Source: Oscillospiraceae bacterium (GTDB lineage Bacteria; Bacillota; Clostridia; UMGS1810). From it: a DNA stretch of 13,035 bases. The stretch's first letter is position 1; each line of letters starts with the position of its first letter. Shown one piece after another: positions 1 to 7,222 of this stretch. A model generated the notes under the pieces. It did no database searches. It saw nothing but the letters and a program-made list of their open reading frames with translations, and was not told the DNA's origin. The stretch spans positions 1-13,035 of the forward strand of contig JALEIO010000041.1 of the NCBI GenBank assembly GCA_022769845.1. The letters are read 5' to 3'. Both the position numbers and the translations under genes were made by a program.

Positions 1-223
1 GCGTTATATCGCCGCGAAATCCCACCGAGCCGTCCATATTTTTCGGAAAGCCCAACACTATTTTTTCGGGTTTGTATTCGTTATAAATTTCGTCAAGGCT
101 TTCAAGCATTTTGTCAAAAACCTTGTTGGGCAGTGTTTTTATGCCTTGAGCGGTAAGCATTAGCGGGTCGGATACCGCAATTCCCACCCGAGCGTCGCCG
201 TAATCAATCCCCAGTATTCTCAA
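1..223 (-). CDS. ruvX: RuvX/YqgF Holliday junction resolvase-like protein, N-terminal part (cut by window edge)
   Basis: The 74 visible residues are the start of the YqgF/RuvX RNase H-fold family. They begin LRILGIDYGDARVGIAVSDP, where the Asp of GIDYG is the first catalytic acidic residue, followed by the family block IVLGFPKNMDGS and then a Gly-Phe-Arg segment. Known members are about 140 residues and act in 16S/23S rRNA 5' processing or as putative Holliday junction resolvases in the cytoplasm. I chose the TTG at 221-223 because the conserved MRILGID-type start falls exactly there, and a purine-rich AGGGGG (about 230-235) sits six bases upstream. The start lies 20 bases inside the 3' end of the upstream GT4-csaB gene in another frame, so translation is probably coupled. 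The rest of the gene, including the other catalytic acids, lies beyond base 1. Family assignment is firm; the exact role is not. Confidence 0.92.
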   Translation of the reverse strand, partial: MRILGIDYGDARVGIAVSDPLMLTAQGIKTLPNKVFDKMLESLDEIYNEYKPEKIVLGFPKNMDGSVGFRGDIT

Positions 224-2513
224 TTTGCGCCCCCTGTGAATTTTCATTTGTTTTATCTGATATGTCCTCTTCAACTGTGATAATTGTTTCTTTATTGAGC
301 AGCTTCATTGCAATGCTTGCATTGGATTTTGCTTTTTTGCAAAGAAGCTCTATGTGATTTGAAAAATCTTCTTTTATCGCATCTTTGTTTTTTAAGCAAT
401 CGCTTATTACGCTGATAAAACTTTCGCTCGATATTTTTTCGGCGTCAATAAAATGCGTCTGTCCGACATAATCGAGAAAGCTTTTAACCTTCGGGTCATA
501 GACAATTCCTACAATCGGCACGCATACGCTCGCCGCATAAATGAGAGAGTGCAGTCGCATACCGATTAAAAGTGAGCATCTTGAAATAATTCCGGCAAAA
601 ATCTTCTCGTCATAGCGTGTTCCGACAATATAATGCGGCGTTTCGAGGTATGCGCAGATTTTTTTTGAAAATTCCAAATCTCTCGGCAGCTGCATAGGCA
701 GGAACACAGGATAAACATTGTTCATACGGCATATTATATCAAGATTTTTTGCAAAGTTCCGTTCAAAATTATGTTCGTTTTTCTTCCACGGACGAACCGA
801 CACGCCGATAAGGTTTATATCACCTTTTATTCCGTGCGATTTAAGCACATTTTCTGTAAGAGTGCTGTCGGAGGCTTTTAGATTAAGCGCAGGGTCGGCG
901 GTGAGAATAATGTTTTCGTTTTTCACGCCGATTTCCTTCAAAAGCTTTAGAGAGCCTTCCTCGCGAAGTGTGATAATATCTGCCTTGTCAAAGATTTTTT
1001 TTGCAAATTTTCGGTTTTTCTGCTTGTTTATAGGTCCTACGCCGTTTGCATATACCATAAGCGACATATGCTTTTTAAGCGCGATTTTCATAACCGTAAG
1101 ATAGTAGAAAACGGATTTTGTGCTTGTTACGTCTTGTATAAGCGAGCCGCCGCCGCTTAAAAGCACTTTTGTGCGGTTCATATATTTTAAAATTTTAAAT
1201 ATCGAAAATCGGTTGATTGCATAAACTCCGTAGCGTTTTACCGTTTCGTCCGGACAGCGCGAAAGTACCACAATTCTTAAGTTTTCGTCAAGCTCTCTTA
1301 AATCGTCAATCATAGCCTGCAAAAGCGCGTCATCGCCCGAATTGTTAAAACCGAAATAGCCCGAAATCATAAAATCATAGCCGTTTGCCTTTTCGCACAA
1401 AACCTTGTTGTAGGCGGTTATGGTGTTTTCCGCCATTGCGGTTATGGAATAGTTTTTTACAACCGTTTCCCGCCCGAAGGATACAAGAGCCTCGCGTTCG
1501 GCGGACGGCATATTGTAAACTGTCATAATGTCGTCAAAAAATGTATTGTCCGAAGCAAATTCTTCTCCTCTGCAGGTAAAATTATTTTTAATACATTTTT
1601 GTGCATTATCCGGCGAAAAAATACCGCCGTATCCGAACTGTCCCGACAAAATAACAGGTACGCGGGCGCTCATAGCCTCAAGCGCTGCACGGCTTATGCC
1701 GACAAATACGTTTGCAATCGACAAAAATTTATTAACATCTGTTCTCGAATTTGTCATAACAAAAATTTCTTTTTTTAACTCGTTGTTTTTTTGGACGCAA
1801 AGAGCGTTTATTTTGTCAAATTCATTTCCTCCGCCCACGATAATTATTTTAAGATTTTCAATTTTTTCACTCAATTTATCGGCAATGTTAAGCAGCGCGT
1901 AAGCCGCATTTGTGTTGCCGGAATCAAGCCTGCTTACGCACACAATTTTAAACGAATGCTCGGGAAGGTTAAATTCGGCGAGAGCGTCATAGTGTATAAA
2001 ATCTCCCGAAAAAAGGTCGGTATCAATGCCGTTTATGGTAACTGATGTGTTTTCGGGCGAAAAATTATAGTTTTCGATAACATATTTTTGAATATCCTCG
2101 CTGACGCATATAGCCTCGTCGCCCCAGTTTGTCAAAAGCTTAAACCACGGCGCAGTTGAATAAACGCCGTGAACGGTAGAAACAAGAGGAATACCCAGCC
2201 TTTTTTTGACAAGCGAGCTGACAAATGCAGGAATTCTTGCGTGTGCGTGGATAAGGTCAATTTTTTCGCGCAGTACAACTTTTTTAATCACTCTGTATGA
2301 TTTTAACATACTTAACGGGTCTTTTTTTGTAAGCGGCGCATAATAGTGACGCACTCCGCATTCCGTAAGCTCTTTTTCGTACACTCCGCCGCTCGATACC
2401 GCGTAAACTATATATCCCTTTTTGCACAAATATTTCGCAAGCTCAACAGCGTGAGTTTCCGCCCCGCCTATTTCAAGCCCCATAAGCGCAAGTAAAATCC
2501 TTACTCTTTTCAT
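204..2513 (-). CDS. csaB: Fused GT4 glycosyltransferase and polysaccharide pyruvyl transferase CsaB (769 aa)
   Basis: This is a two-domain envelope-glycan enzyme. Residues 1-370 are a GT-B fold group 1 (GT4) glycosyltransferase. The signs are an N-terminal GGAETHAVELA loop (16-26), HAHARIPA (90-97), and the donor-binding GISRAALEAM segment (272-281) with its catalytic-region Glu. Residues 380-742 are a polysaccharide pyruvyl transferase of the CsaB type: YFGFNNSGDDALL (386-398), GGGSLIQD (454-461), a TLREEGS segment (515-521), and the active-site GMRLHSLIYAA (651-661). CsaB adds pyruvyl ketals to secondary cell-wall polysaccharide, the ligand of SLH-domain S-layer proteins. CsaB alone is about 360 residues, so this is a fusion. 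No signal peptide or membrane segment is visible, so it is probably cytoplasmic. The ATG at 2513 has GAGAGG eight bases upstream. The last ~27 residues are hydrophilic and acidic and overlap the start of ruvX. Acceptor sugar and donor are unknown. Confidence 0.93.
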   Translation of the reverse strand: MKRVRILLALMGLEIGGAETHAVELAKYLCKKGYIVYAVSSGGVYEKELTECGVRHYYAPLTKKDPLSMLKSYRVIKKVVLREKIDLIHAHARIPAFVSSLVKKRLGIPLVSTVHGVYSTAPWFKLLTNWGDEAICVSEDIQKYVIENYNFSPENTSVTINGIDTDLFSGDFIHYDALAEFNLPEHSFKIVCVSRLDSGNTNAAYALLNIADKLSEKIENLKIIIVGGGNEFDKINALCVQKNNELKKEIFVMTNSRTDVNKFLSIANVFVGISRAALEAMSARVPVILSGQFGYGGIFSPDNAQKCIKNNFTCRGEEFASDNTFFDDIMTVYNMPSAEREALVSFGRETVVKNYSITAMAENTITAYNKVLCEKANGYDFMISGYFGFNNSGDDALLQAMIDDLRELDENLRIVVLSRCPDETVKRYGVYAINRFSIFKILKYMNRTKVLLSGGGSLIQDVTSTKSVFYYLTVMKIALKKHMSLMVYANGVGPINKQKNRKFAKKIFDKADIITLREEGSLKLLKEIGVKNENIILTADPALNLKASDSTLTENVLKSHGIKGDINLIGVSVRPWKKNEHNFERNFAKNLDIICRMNNVYPVFLPMQLPRDLEFSKKICAYLETPHYIVGTRYDEKIFAGIISRCSLLIGMRLHSLIYAASVCVPIVGIVYDPKVKSFLDYVGQTHFIDAEKISSESFISVISDCLKNKDAIKEDFSNHIELLCKKAKSNASIAMKLLNKETIITVEEDISDKTNENSQGAQIENTGD

Positions 2514-2568
2514 TCGTTATACCTCTCTATCCAATAAATCTTCAAAAACACATAATATAACATTATAT

Positions 2569-2597
2569 ATATTATCACATATTCCAAAAAATTTCAA
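2569..2597 (-). promoter_or_regulatory. Candidate sigma-A promoter for GT4-csaB
   Basis: Read on the minus strand, TTGAAA (2592-2597) and TAATAT (2569-2574) are separated by 17 bases, giving a 5' leader of about 50 bases before the ATG at 2513. The area is very AT-rich. A second -10-like TATAAT (2562-2567) overlaps the same region, so the exact boxes are uncertain. Confidence 0.45.
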
Positions 2598-2627
2598 TTA
2601 CAATTTTATTAAAAAGCGTGAAATATA

Positions 2628-2656
2628 TTTACATTGTATTTTTAATATAGTAGAAT
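2628..2656 (+). promoter_or_regulatory. Sigma-A promoter for the NAGPA-family gene
   Basis: TTTACA (2628-2633) and TAGAAT (2651-2656) are separated by exactly 17 bases, each matching the consensus at five of six positions. A transcription start near 2663 gives a leader of roughly 27 bases, carrying the AAAAGGAGA ribosome binding site (2672-2680) before the TTG start. It lies back-to-back with the divergent csaB promoter, so the two transcripts share a 176-bp control region. Confidence 0.7.
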
Positions 2657-2689
2657 GTATGTATCAAAGTAAAAAGGAGATTTGTAAAA

Positions 2690-4984
2690 TTGAAAAAACT
2701 AACTTCGTTAATATTGGCATTAATGTTTCTGTTTGCTTCGGTATCGGCAGCTGCGCCAATATACAGCCTGTATGACGAAACAAATTACATAGACGGACTT
2801 AAAATTACTCATATCCGCTCGCTTACCAAAAACGGATGGCTTAATATAAACATTGCGAGCGCAGACCTTAACAAGGATTATATTGATGCCGAGCTTTTGA
2901 AGGACGAAAACGACATACGAAAGCTAACAAACGTTAAAACTCTTGCCGAAAAGGCAGATACTTTTGTTGCGGTAAACGGTGATTTCTTTTCGTGGTCGAG
3001 CGCCGAAAAGGGCAAGGGCAGCCCTGTGGGTGTTGAGATAAAGGACGGCGAAAAGCTTACCTCATATGCACAGGCAAGTACGTCCAACGCCGTATTTGTC
3101 AAAACCGATGACAAGCATATGCTTTTTGACTATATCGACACCTATATGACGGTTACTGCGCCAAACGGAGAGGGCGTGCAAATCAAGCACATTAACAAAT
3201 ATGACGATTTGGACGGAATTGTTATGTATAATTCAAAATGGGGCGAAACATCGCCGGGGTCGTATGCATATCAGGTGGAGATGGTGGTAGAGGACGATAC
3301 CGTTACCGCGATAAACTATGACGCAGGCCCTTGCAAAATTCCCGAAAACGGTTATGTTTTGTCATTTTTGAAGGATAGAACAACCTTTCTTCTGGATAAT
3401 TTTCAAATCGGTGACAAAATTGTGTTTGACATATCGCTTAAGCCGAATTATGAGAATATAAACCTTGCAATGGGCGGCGGTACGCTGCTTGTAAAGGACG
3501 GCAAAACCGCAAAAAATACCCATAATATTTCGGGGCTTAATCCGCGAACTGCGCTCGGTCTTGACAAGGACGGCAAAACGCTTTATCTTATCACGGTTGA
3601 CGGGCGGCAGGCAGACAGCGTTGGCGTGTCGCTTGACGAGCTTTCTGAAATTCTTATAAACAACGGCATTTACAATGCCATTAATCTCGACGGCGGCGGT
3701 TCGACAACTATGGTTGCGAAAAATATCGAAACAGGCGTAAACGAGGTTGTCAATCTGCCGAGTGAGGGCAGTCTTCGCAGCGTTATAAACGGCATTGGAA
3801 TTAAAATGACGGCGCAAAAGGGCGAGGCGGCAAAAATGGTTATAAAGCCTGCAAGCGATACGGTTTTTAAAGGCACATCATCTCTTGCGGAAGCGTTTTT
3901 GTATGACCAAAACGGAATGTATCTCGGAAAGGCTTTAAATGACGAGGTTGAATGGAGCTGCGAAAACGGCAGAATAGAGGACGGATTTTATTATCCGGAA
4001 AATGAAGGTACGGGCAGAATTTTTGCAACATACCAAAACGGCATTGAGGCGTCGGCTGATATAAACGTTTTGGGCGATATTGCGGCAATTTATCCAAGCA
4101 CGAAAAGTGTAAAGCTTAATATCGGCGAAAAGCAGTATATTAGTCTTGAAGGGTGCGACAAATCGGGCAGAAGCGCGCCCATTAATCTTAAAGACACTGA
4201 CATAAACTATACCGATGATGTGTTTACGCGTGAGGGCAATAACCTCGTGGGTGCGAAAACGGGCAGTGCGATTATGACAATAGCCTGCAAAAACGTAAAC
4301 ACGCACATTGCACTGTATTGCGGTGTTGAAAATGATGATATTCCGCTTCCCGAAGATGTTTCAAATGAGGAAAAATTAAAGGAAATCTCACCGGATGAAA
4401 ATTCGTTTTATTTTACGGCATTCGGAAGCCCTGTTGCAAAAAACACGCTTCTTGAAAGCGCGGTTGTACGAAAACTTAACGACAGCGCCGCAAAAATGAG
4501 CGAAATTGCGGTGTTTGCAGGAAATAGAGCAGATACGGTGAAAACAAAAATAAAAAGTGTAAAAACCGATGTGAATGAAGTTTATGAGTATAAAAACTGC
4601 CTTTTTATTTCTGTAAATAATTATAACGGAACAATTTCGGGCAACGGATTTTCGCAGTGGCAGAAAATTATTTCGGCGCTTGACGGCGCAACGAGCAAAA
4701 ACGTATTTTTGATACTTCGCGAAAAGCCTGTATTTACAAGTAAAAACGAGCAGGATTTGTTTGACGATTTGCTTGAAAATTACTTGTCGGATAAATACGG
4801 CAAGAGAGGATTTGTGATTTATGACGGCGAAGAAAACTCGGTTTATGCCAAAAACGGTGTGAAATATTTTGAGTTAAAGGGTGTGCGCGGCGCGGACGTT
4901 AAAACCTTTACAAAAATTGAGTATTTTGTTTTTGCGGTAGACGGCGATACGGTGACCTACGGACTTAAAAAAATATTTGAATAA
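2690..4984 (+). CDS. Secreted phosphodiester glycosidase (NAGPA/DUF2233) family protein with Ig-like and degenerate C-terminal domain (764 aa)
   Basis: The protein starts with a clear signal peptide (MKK, a hydrophobic stretch to about residue 20, and an Ala-rich cleavage region near 18-23), so it should be exported. Residues ~85-375 form a NAGPA-type phosphodiester glycosidase domain with VNGDFFSW (95-102), NPRTALG (284-290), LITVDGRQ (300-307) and NLDGGGSTTMV (332-342), the family signatures. Relatives cleave phosphodiester-linked sugars, as in the mammalian mannose-6-phosphate uncovering enzyme; bacterial substrates are mostly unknown, with envelope glycan a reasonable guess. Residues ~380-545 look like one or two bacterial Ig-like repeats. 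Residues ~570-764 weakly resemble a calcineurin-like phosphoesterase without its metal ligands. I see no SLH, LPXTG or transmembrane anchor. The start is TTG at 2690 with GGAGA nine bases upstream; the signal peptide begins there. It is divergent from csaB, also an envelope gene. Confidence 0.92.
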   Translation: MKKLTSLILALMFLFASVSAAAPIYSLYDETNYIDGLKITHIRSLTKNGWLNINIASADLNKDYIDAELLKDENDIRKLTNVKTLAEKADTFVAVNGDFFSWSSAEKGKGSPVGVEIKDGEKLTSYAQASTSNAVFVKTDDKHMLFDYIDTYMTVTAPNGEGVQIKHINKYDDLDGIVMYNSKWGETSPGSYAYQVEMVVEDDTVTAINYDAGPCKIPENGYVLSFLKDRTTFLLDNFQIGDKIVFDISLKPNYENINLAMGGGTLLVKDGKTAKNTHNISGLNPRTALGLDKDGKTLYLITVDGRQADSVGVSLDELSEILINNGIYNAINLDGGGSTTMVAKNIETGVNEVVNLPSEGSLRSVINGIGIKMTAQKGEAAKMVIKPASDTVFKGTSSLAEAFLYDQNGMYLGKALNDEVEWSCENGRIEDGFYYPENEGTGRIFATYQNGIEASADINVLGDIAAIYPSTKSVKLNIGEKQYISLEGCDKSGRSAPINLKDTDINYTDDVFTREGNNLVGAKTGSAIMTIACKNVNTHIALYCGVENDDIPLPEDVSNEEKLKEISPDENSFYFTAFGSPVAKNTLLESAVVRKLNDSAAKMSEIAVFAGNRADTVKTKIKSVKTDVNEVYEYKNCLFISVNNYNGTISGNGFSQWQKIISALDGATSKNVFLILREKPVFTSKNEQDLFDDLLENYLSDKYGKRGFVIYDGEENSVYAKNGVKYFELKGVRGADVKTFTKIEYFVFAVDGDTVTYGLKKIFE

Positions 4985-5044
4985 GTAATATCTACAAATA
5001 AAAATTTAATTATTGTGCAAAATAACTATTTTTTGAAAACTATG

Positions 5045-5073
5045 TAGACTTTTACTGAAAAATGTAGTATAAT
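5045..5073 (+). promoter_or_regulatory. Sigma-A promoter for upp
   Basis: A perfect TATAAT (5068-5073) lies 17 bases after TAGACT (5045-5050), a four-of-six match to TTGACA. Transcription would start near 5080, leaving a leader of about 50 bases with an AAGAGG-type ribosome binding site ahead of the ATG at 5132. I see no clear terminator between the end of the NAGPA gene (4984) and this promoter, so some read-through into upp is possible. Confidence 0.65.
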
Positions 5074-5131
5074 CTTGTAGATTTGGAGCGAATGTTCCGC
5101 AAACAATTACTTTAAGAAAAGAGGCAGCAAA

Positions 5132-5758
5132 ATGAGCAAAGTTCACGTTATGGACCACCCTCTTATAGTTCATAAAATCACAAAGCTTCGTGATAAAGAC
5201 ACTCCCGTTAAAGAATTCAGGGAGCTGGTTAATGAAATTGCGCTTTTAATGGGCTATGAGGCAACAAGAGATTTGGCGCTTGTTGACAAAGAGGTTGAAA
5301 CGCCTATTACAAAAACAATCGGCAAGGAAATTGCAAAACCGATTGCGGTTGTTCCTATTTTGAGAGCGGGTCTTGGTATGGTTGACGCAATTATGAATAT
5401 TGTTCCGTCGGCTAAAATCGGACATATAGGACTTTACCGCGACCACGAAACGGCAGAGCCTGTTGAATATTACTGCAAGCTTCCCGTTGACGTTGACAAA
5501 AGAGAGGTTATTGTTGTTGACCCTATGCTTGCAACGGGCGGCAGCAGTGTTGCGGCTATTGATTTTATAAAGCAGAGAGGCGCAAAGGATATAAGGCTTA
5601 TGTGCATAATCGCGGCGCCCGAGGGAATTGAGTGTATGCAGAAGGCGCATCCTGATGTTGATATTTATTGCGGCGCGCTTGACGAAAAGCTCAACGAAGC
5701 TAAATATATTGTTCCGGGTCTTGGAGACGCGGGCGACAGACTTTTCGGAACGCTTTGA
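5132..5758 (+). CDS. upp: Uracil phosphoribosyltransferase (208 aa)
   Basis: This cytoplasmic salvage enzyme converts uracil and PRPP to UMP and pyrophosphate. The full length of 208 residues is standard. Diagnostic segments are PILRAGLGMVD (75-85), the PRPP-binding loop VVDPMLATGGSS (128-139) and the uracil-binding C-terminal YIVPGLGDAGDRLFGT (192-207). The ATG is preceded by AAGAGGCAGCAAA, a good ribosome binding site. It appears monocistronic, with its own promoter upstream and a strong terminator downstream. No uracil permease or pyrimidine operon gene is next to it. There are no oddities in the protein. Confidence 0.98.
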   Translation: MSKVHVMDHPLIVHKITKLRDKDTPVKEFRELVNEIALLMGYEATRDLALVDKEVETPITKTIGKEIAKPIAVVPILRAGLGMVDAIMNIVPSAKIGHIGLYRDHETAEPVEYYCKLPVDVDKREVIVVDPMLATGGSSVAAIDFIKQRGAKDIRLMCIIAAPEGIECMQKAHPDVDIYCGALDEKLNEAKYIVPGLGDAGDRLFGTL

Positions 5759-5831
5759 TTTTTGATTTATTCAAACCATTTAGATATTGTTTTTAAATAC
5801 CGAAAAGCTTACTTTTTAGAATAATAAGTCT

Positions 5832-5877
5832 GATTACAAAAAAATCCCTTCTCTATGGAAGGGATTTTTTTGTAATC
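5832..5877. terminator. Bidirectional intrinsic terminator between upp and the redox/transport operon
   Basis: A perfect 19-bp inverted repeat (arms 5832-5850 and 5859-5877) has an 8-base loop. The central stem is AATCCCTT/AAGGGATT, flanked by seven A on the left and seven T on the right, so it works as a U-tract terminator on both strands. It lies 73 bases after the upp stop and 4 bases after the stop of the convergent transporter gene. Confidence 0.93.
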
Positions 5878-5881
5878 TAAT

Positions 5882-7144
5882 TTATCCGAATATAACAATC
5901 ATAAACTGCGAAACCAGCACAACCGCAAGAAGCGCAATAGGATATGTTGCCGCATAAGCCGAGGCAACGTCCTCTGTTTTTGCAACGTGGATAAGAGTGC
6001 CGAGCGCCGGTGTGCTTGTCATACCTCCGGTAATTGAGCCGAGCGAGTTTAACAGGCTCATTTTAAGTATTTTCGTTGCTATGATAAATCCGACAACCAT
6101 CGGAACAATGGTCATAAGCGCTCCGTATAAGAAATAAATCGGTTTGAAATATTTTACAAAGTTTGCGCCGCCTGCAACGCCCGCGCCTATTAAGAATATC
6201 ATAAGTCCAAGCTCGCGGAGACATTCAAGTGTTTTTTTCGGCGGCATAACATTAATCTTGCCAAAGTGAGAAAAATGCCCGAAAACAAGCGCCGTTATAA
6301 GACATCCGCCCGTTGTGGTGAGAGAAAAGCACGTTCCGGAAAGTCCGTTTGCCGAAAGCGGAATTTTGATGTTTCCGATTAAAATGCCGATAAGTGCTGC
6401 AATACCGAACGCACCGAGACCCATATCGTCAATATCAATAAATTTGCAAATATCTTTTGTTGCCGAGCTTGTGTTAACGCTTAAAAGTTTTTTGCGCTCT
6501 TCGTCCATATTTGCACCGACAAGCTTGGGGATAATCTGTACAAACAAAACAACACCGATAACACCGAAAAGATATGCGATTCCATAGCCAACGGTAACTG
6601 CCGATTCAAGCTCTGCTGCAATATCGGGGGTTGCCGCATAAACGTTTTTAACCGTTTCCTTCGCTGCCGAAAATCCCGGAGTTGTGGTGAGTGAACCCGA
6701 TAAAAGTCCGTCAATCAAAGCGAGAAACTGTCTGTGGTCGGTTTCAAAATTTCTGCCGACAAGATAGCAAATTACACAGGTAATTCCGCCCGAAAGGATA
6801 ATTGCCACTCCGAGAAGGATATATGATTTAAAATTCTGCTTAAGGTTTTTAAAAAATTTCGGACCTGCGATAAATCCGACCGAGGTTACAAAGAACACAA
6901 GACCGAGATTTTCAACGATTTTAAGACCGTGCTGTGCAATTTCTGCTGTTTTTAAGGCATCGGAAAGGTTGTTATAGAAAAATGCGCCGTACAAAAGCGA
7001 TATTACAAACACGCCTGCCGTTCCAAGCGAAATGCCTTTAACCGTAACACGTCCGAGCAAATATCCGAGCGCAACGATTGCCATTATCGAAAAGATAAGG
7101 TATGACACTCCGGATATTGAAATAACTCCGTTAAATAAGTGCAT
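5882..7144 (-). CDS. AspT/YidE/YbjL (AAEx) family antiporter, putative dicarboxylate/succinate exporter (420 aa)
   Basis: This is an integral membrane transporter of the aspartate:alanine exchanger family, with the internal duplication typical of it. Each half ends with a matching motif, LLSGSLTTTPGF (147-158) and ITGGMTSTPALG (371-382), and roughly ten hydrophobic segments cover the chain. Characterised relatives include AspT (aspartate:alanine exchange) and Corynebacterium SucE (succinate export). The usual cytoplasmic TrkA_C/RCK domains between the halves are absent, replaced by a short polar linker (~212-240), which explains the 420 residues instead of about 540. I place the start at the ATG at 7144, not the in-frame TTG at 7162, because the AAAGAGG ribosome binding site (7152-7158) lies between them. 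It is the last gene of the operon after the FrdA-like gene, so export of succinate or a related product is a reasonable inference. The true substrate is not shown. Confidence 0.88.
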   Translation of the reverse strand: MHLFNGVISISGVSYLIFSIMAIVALGYLLGRVTVKGISLGTAGVFVISLLYGAFFYNNLSDALKTAEIAQHGLKIVENLGLVFFVTSVGFIAGPKFFKNLKQNFKSYILLGVAIILSGGITCVICYLVGRNFETDHRQFLALIDGLLSGSLTTTPGFSAAKETVKNVYAATPDIAAELESAVTVGYGIAYLFGVIGVVLFVQIIPKLVGANMDEERKKLLSVNTSSATKDICKFIDIDDMGLGAFGIAALIGILIGNIKIPLSANGLSGTCFSLTTTGGCLITALVFGHFSHFGKINVMPPKKTLECLRELGLMIFLIGAGVAGGANFVKYFKPIYFLYGALMTIVPMVVGFIIATKILKMSLLNSLGSITGGMTSTPALGTLIHVAKTEDVASAYAATYPIALLAVVLVSQFMIVIFG

Positions 7145-7178
7145 TGTTTTAGCCTCTTTCAATTTTTATTGTAACAAA

Positions 7179-7213
7179 TCGTCTTAAAGCACAAAAATTA
7201 TGCTTTAAGACGA
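7179..7213 (-). other. Intercistronic hairpin between frdA and the transporter gene
   Basis: A perfect 13-bp inverted repeat (arms 7179-7191 and 7201-7213) with a 9-base loop sits 10 bases after the frdA stop and 35 bases before the transporter ATG. On the minus strand it is not followed by a clean run of T (the next bases are TTTGTTAC), so it is more likely a partial terminator, or an mRNA-stabilising or processing hairpin, than a full stop. Confidence 0.6.
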
Positions 7214-7222
7214 ATGTTGTGT

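Noticed and set aside
4985..5044. Terminator after the NAGPA-family gene
   Set aside because: There are only AT-rich, interrupted pairings and no GC-containing stem followed by a T run.
5085..5098. Small hairpin in the upp leader as a riboswitch or attenuator
   Set aside because: The stem is only five base pairs with one G-U pair and no alternative terminator structure, so it is most likely chance.
5246..5650. Minus-strand open frame of 134 codons inside upp
   Set aside because: It is antisense to a complete, highly conserved upp; its composition is Asn/Arg-rich and unlike a real protein.
7145..7162. Longer start (TTG at 7162) for the transporter
   Set aside because: The ribosome binding site AAAGAGG lies between this TTG and the ATG at 7144, so it can only serve the latter.
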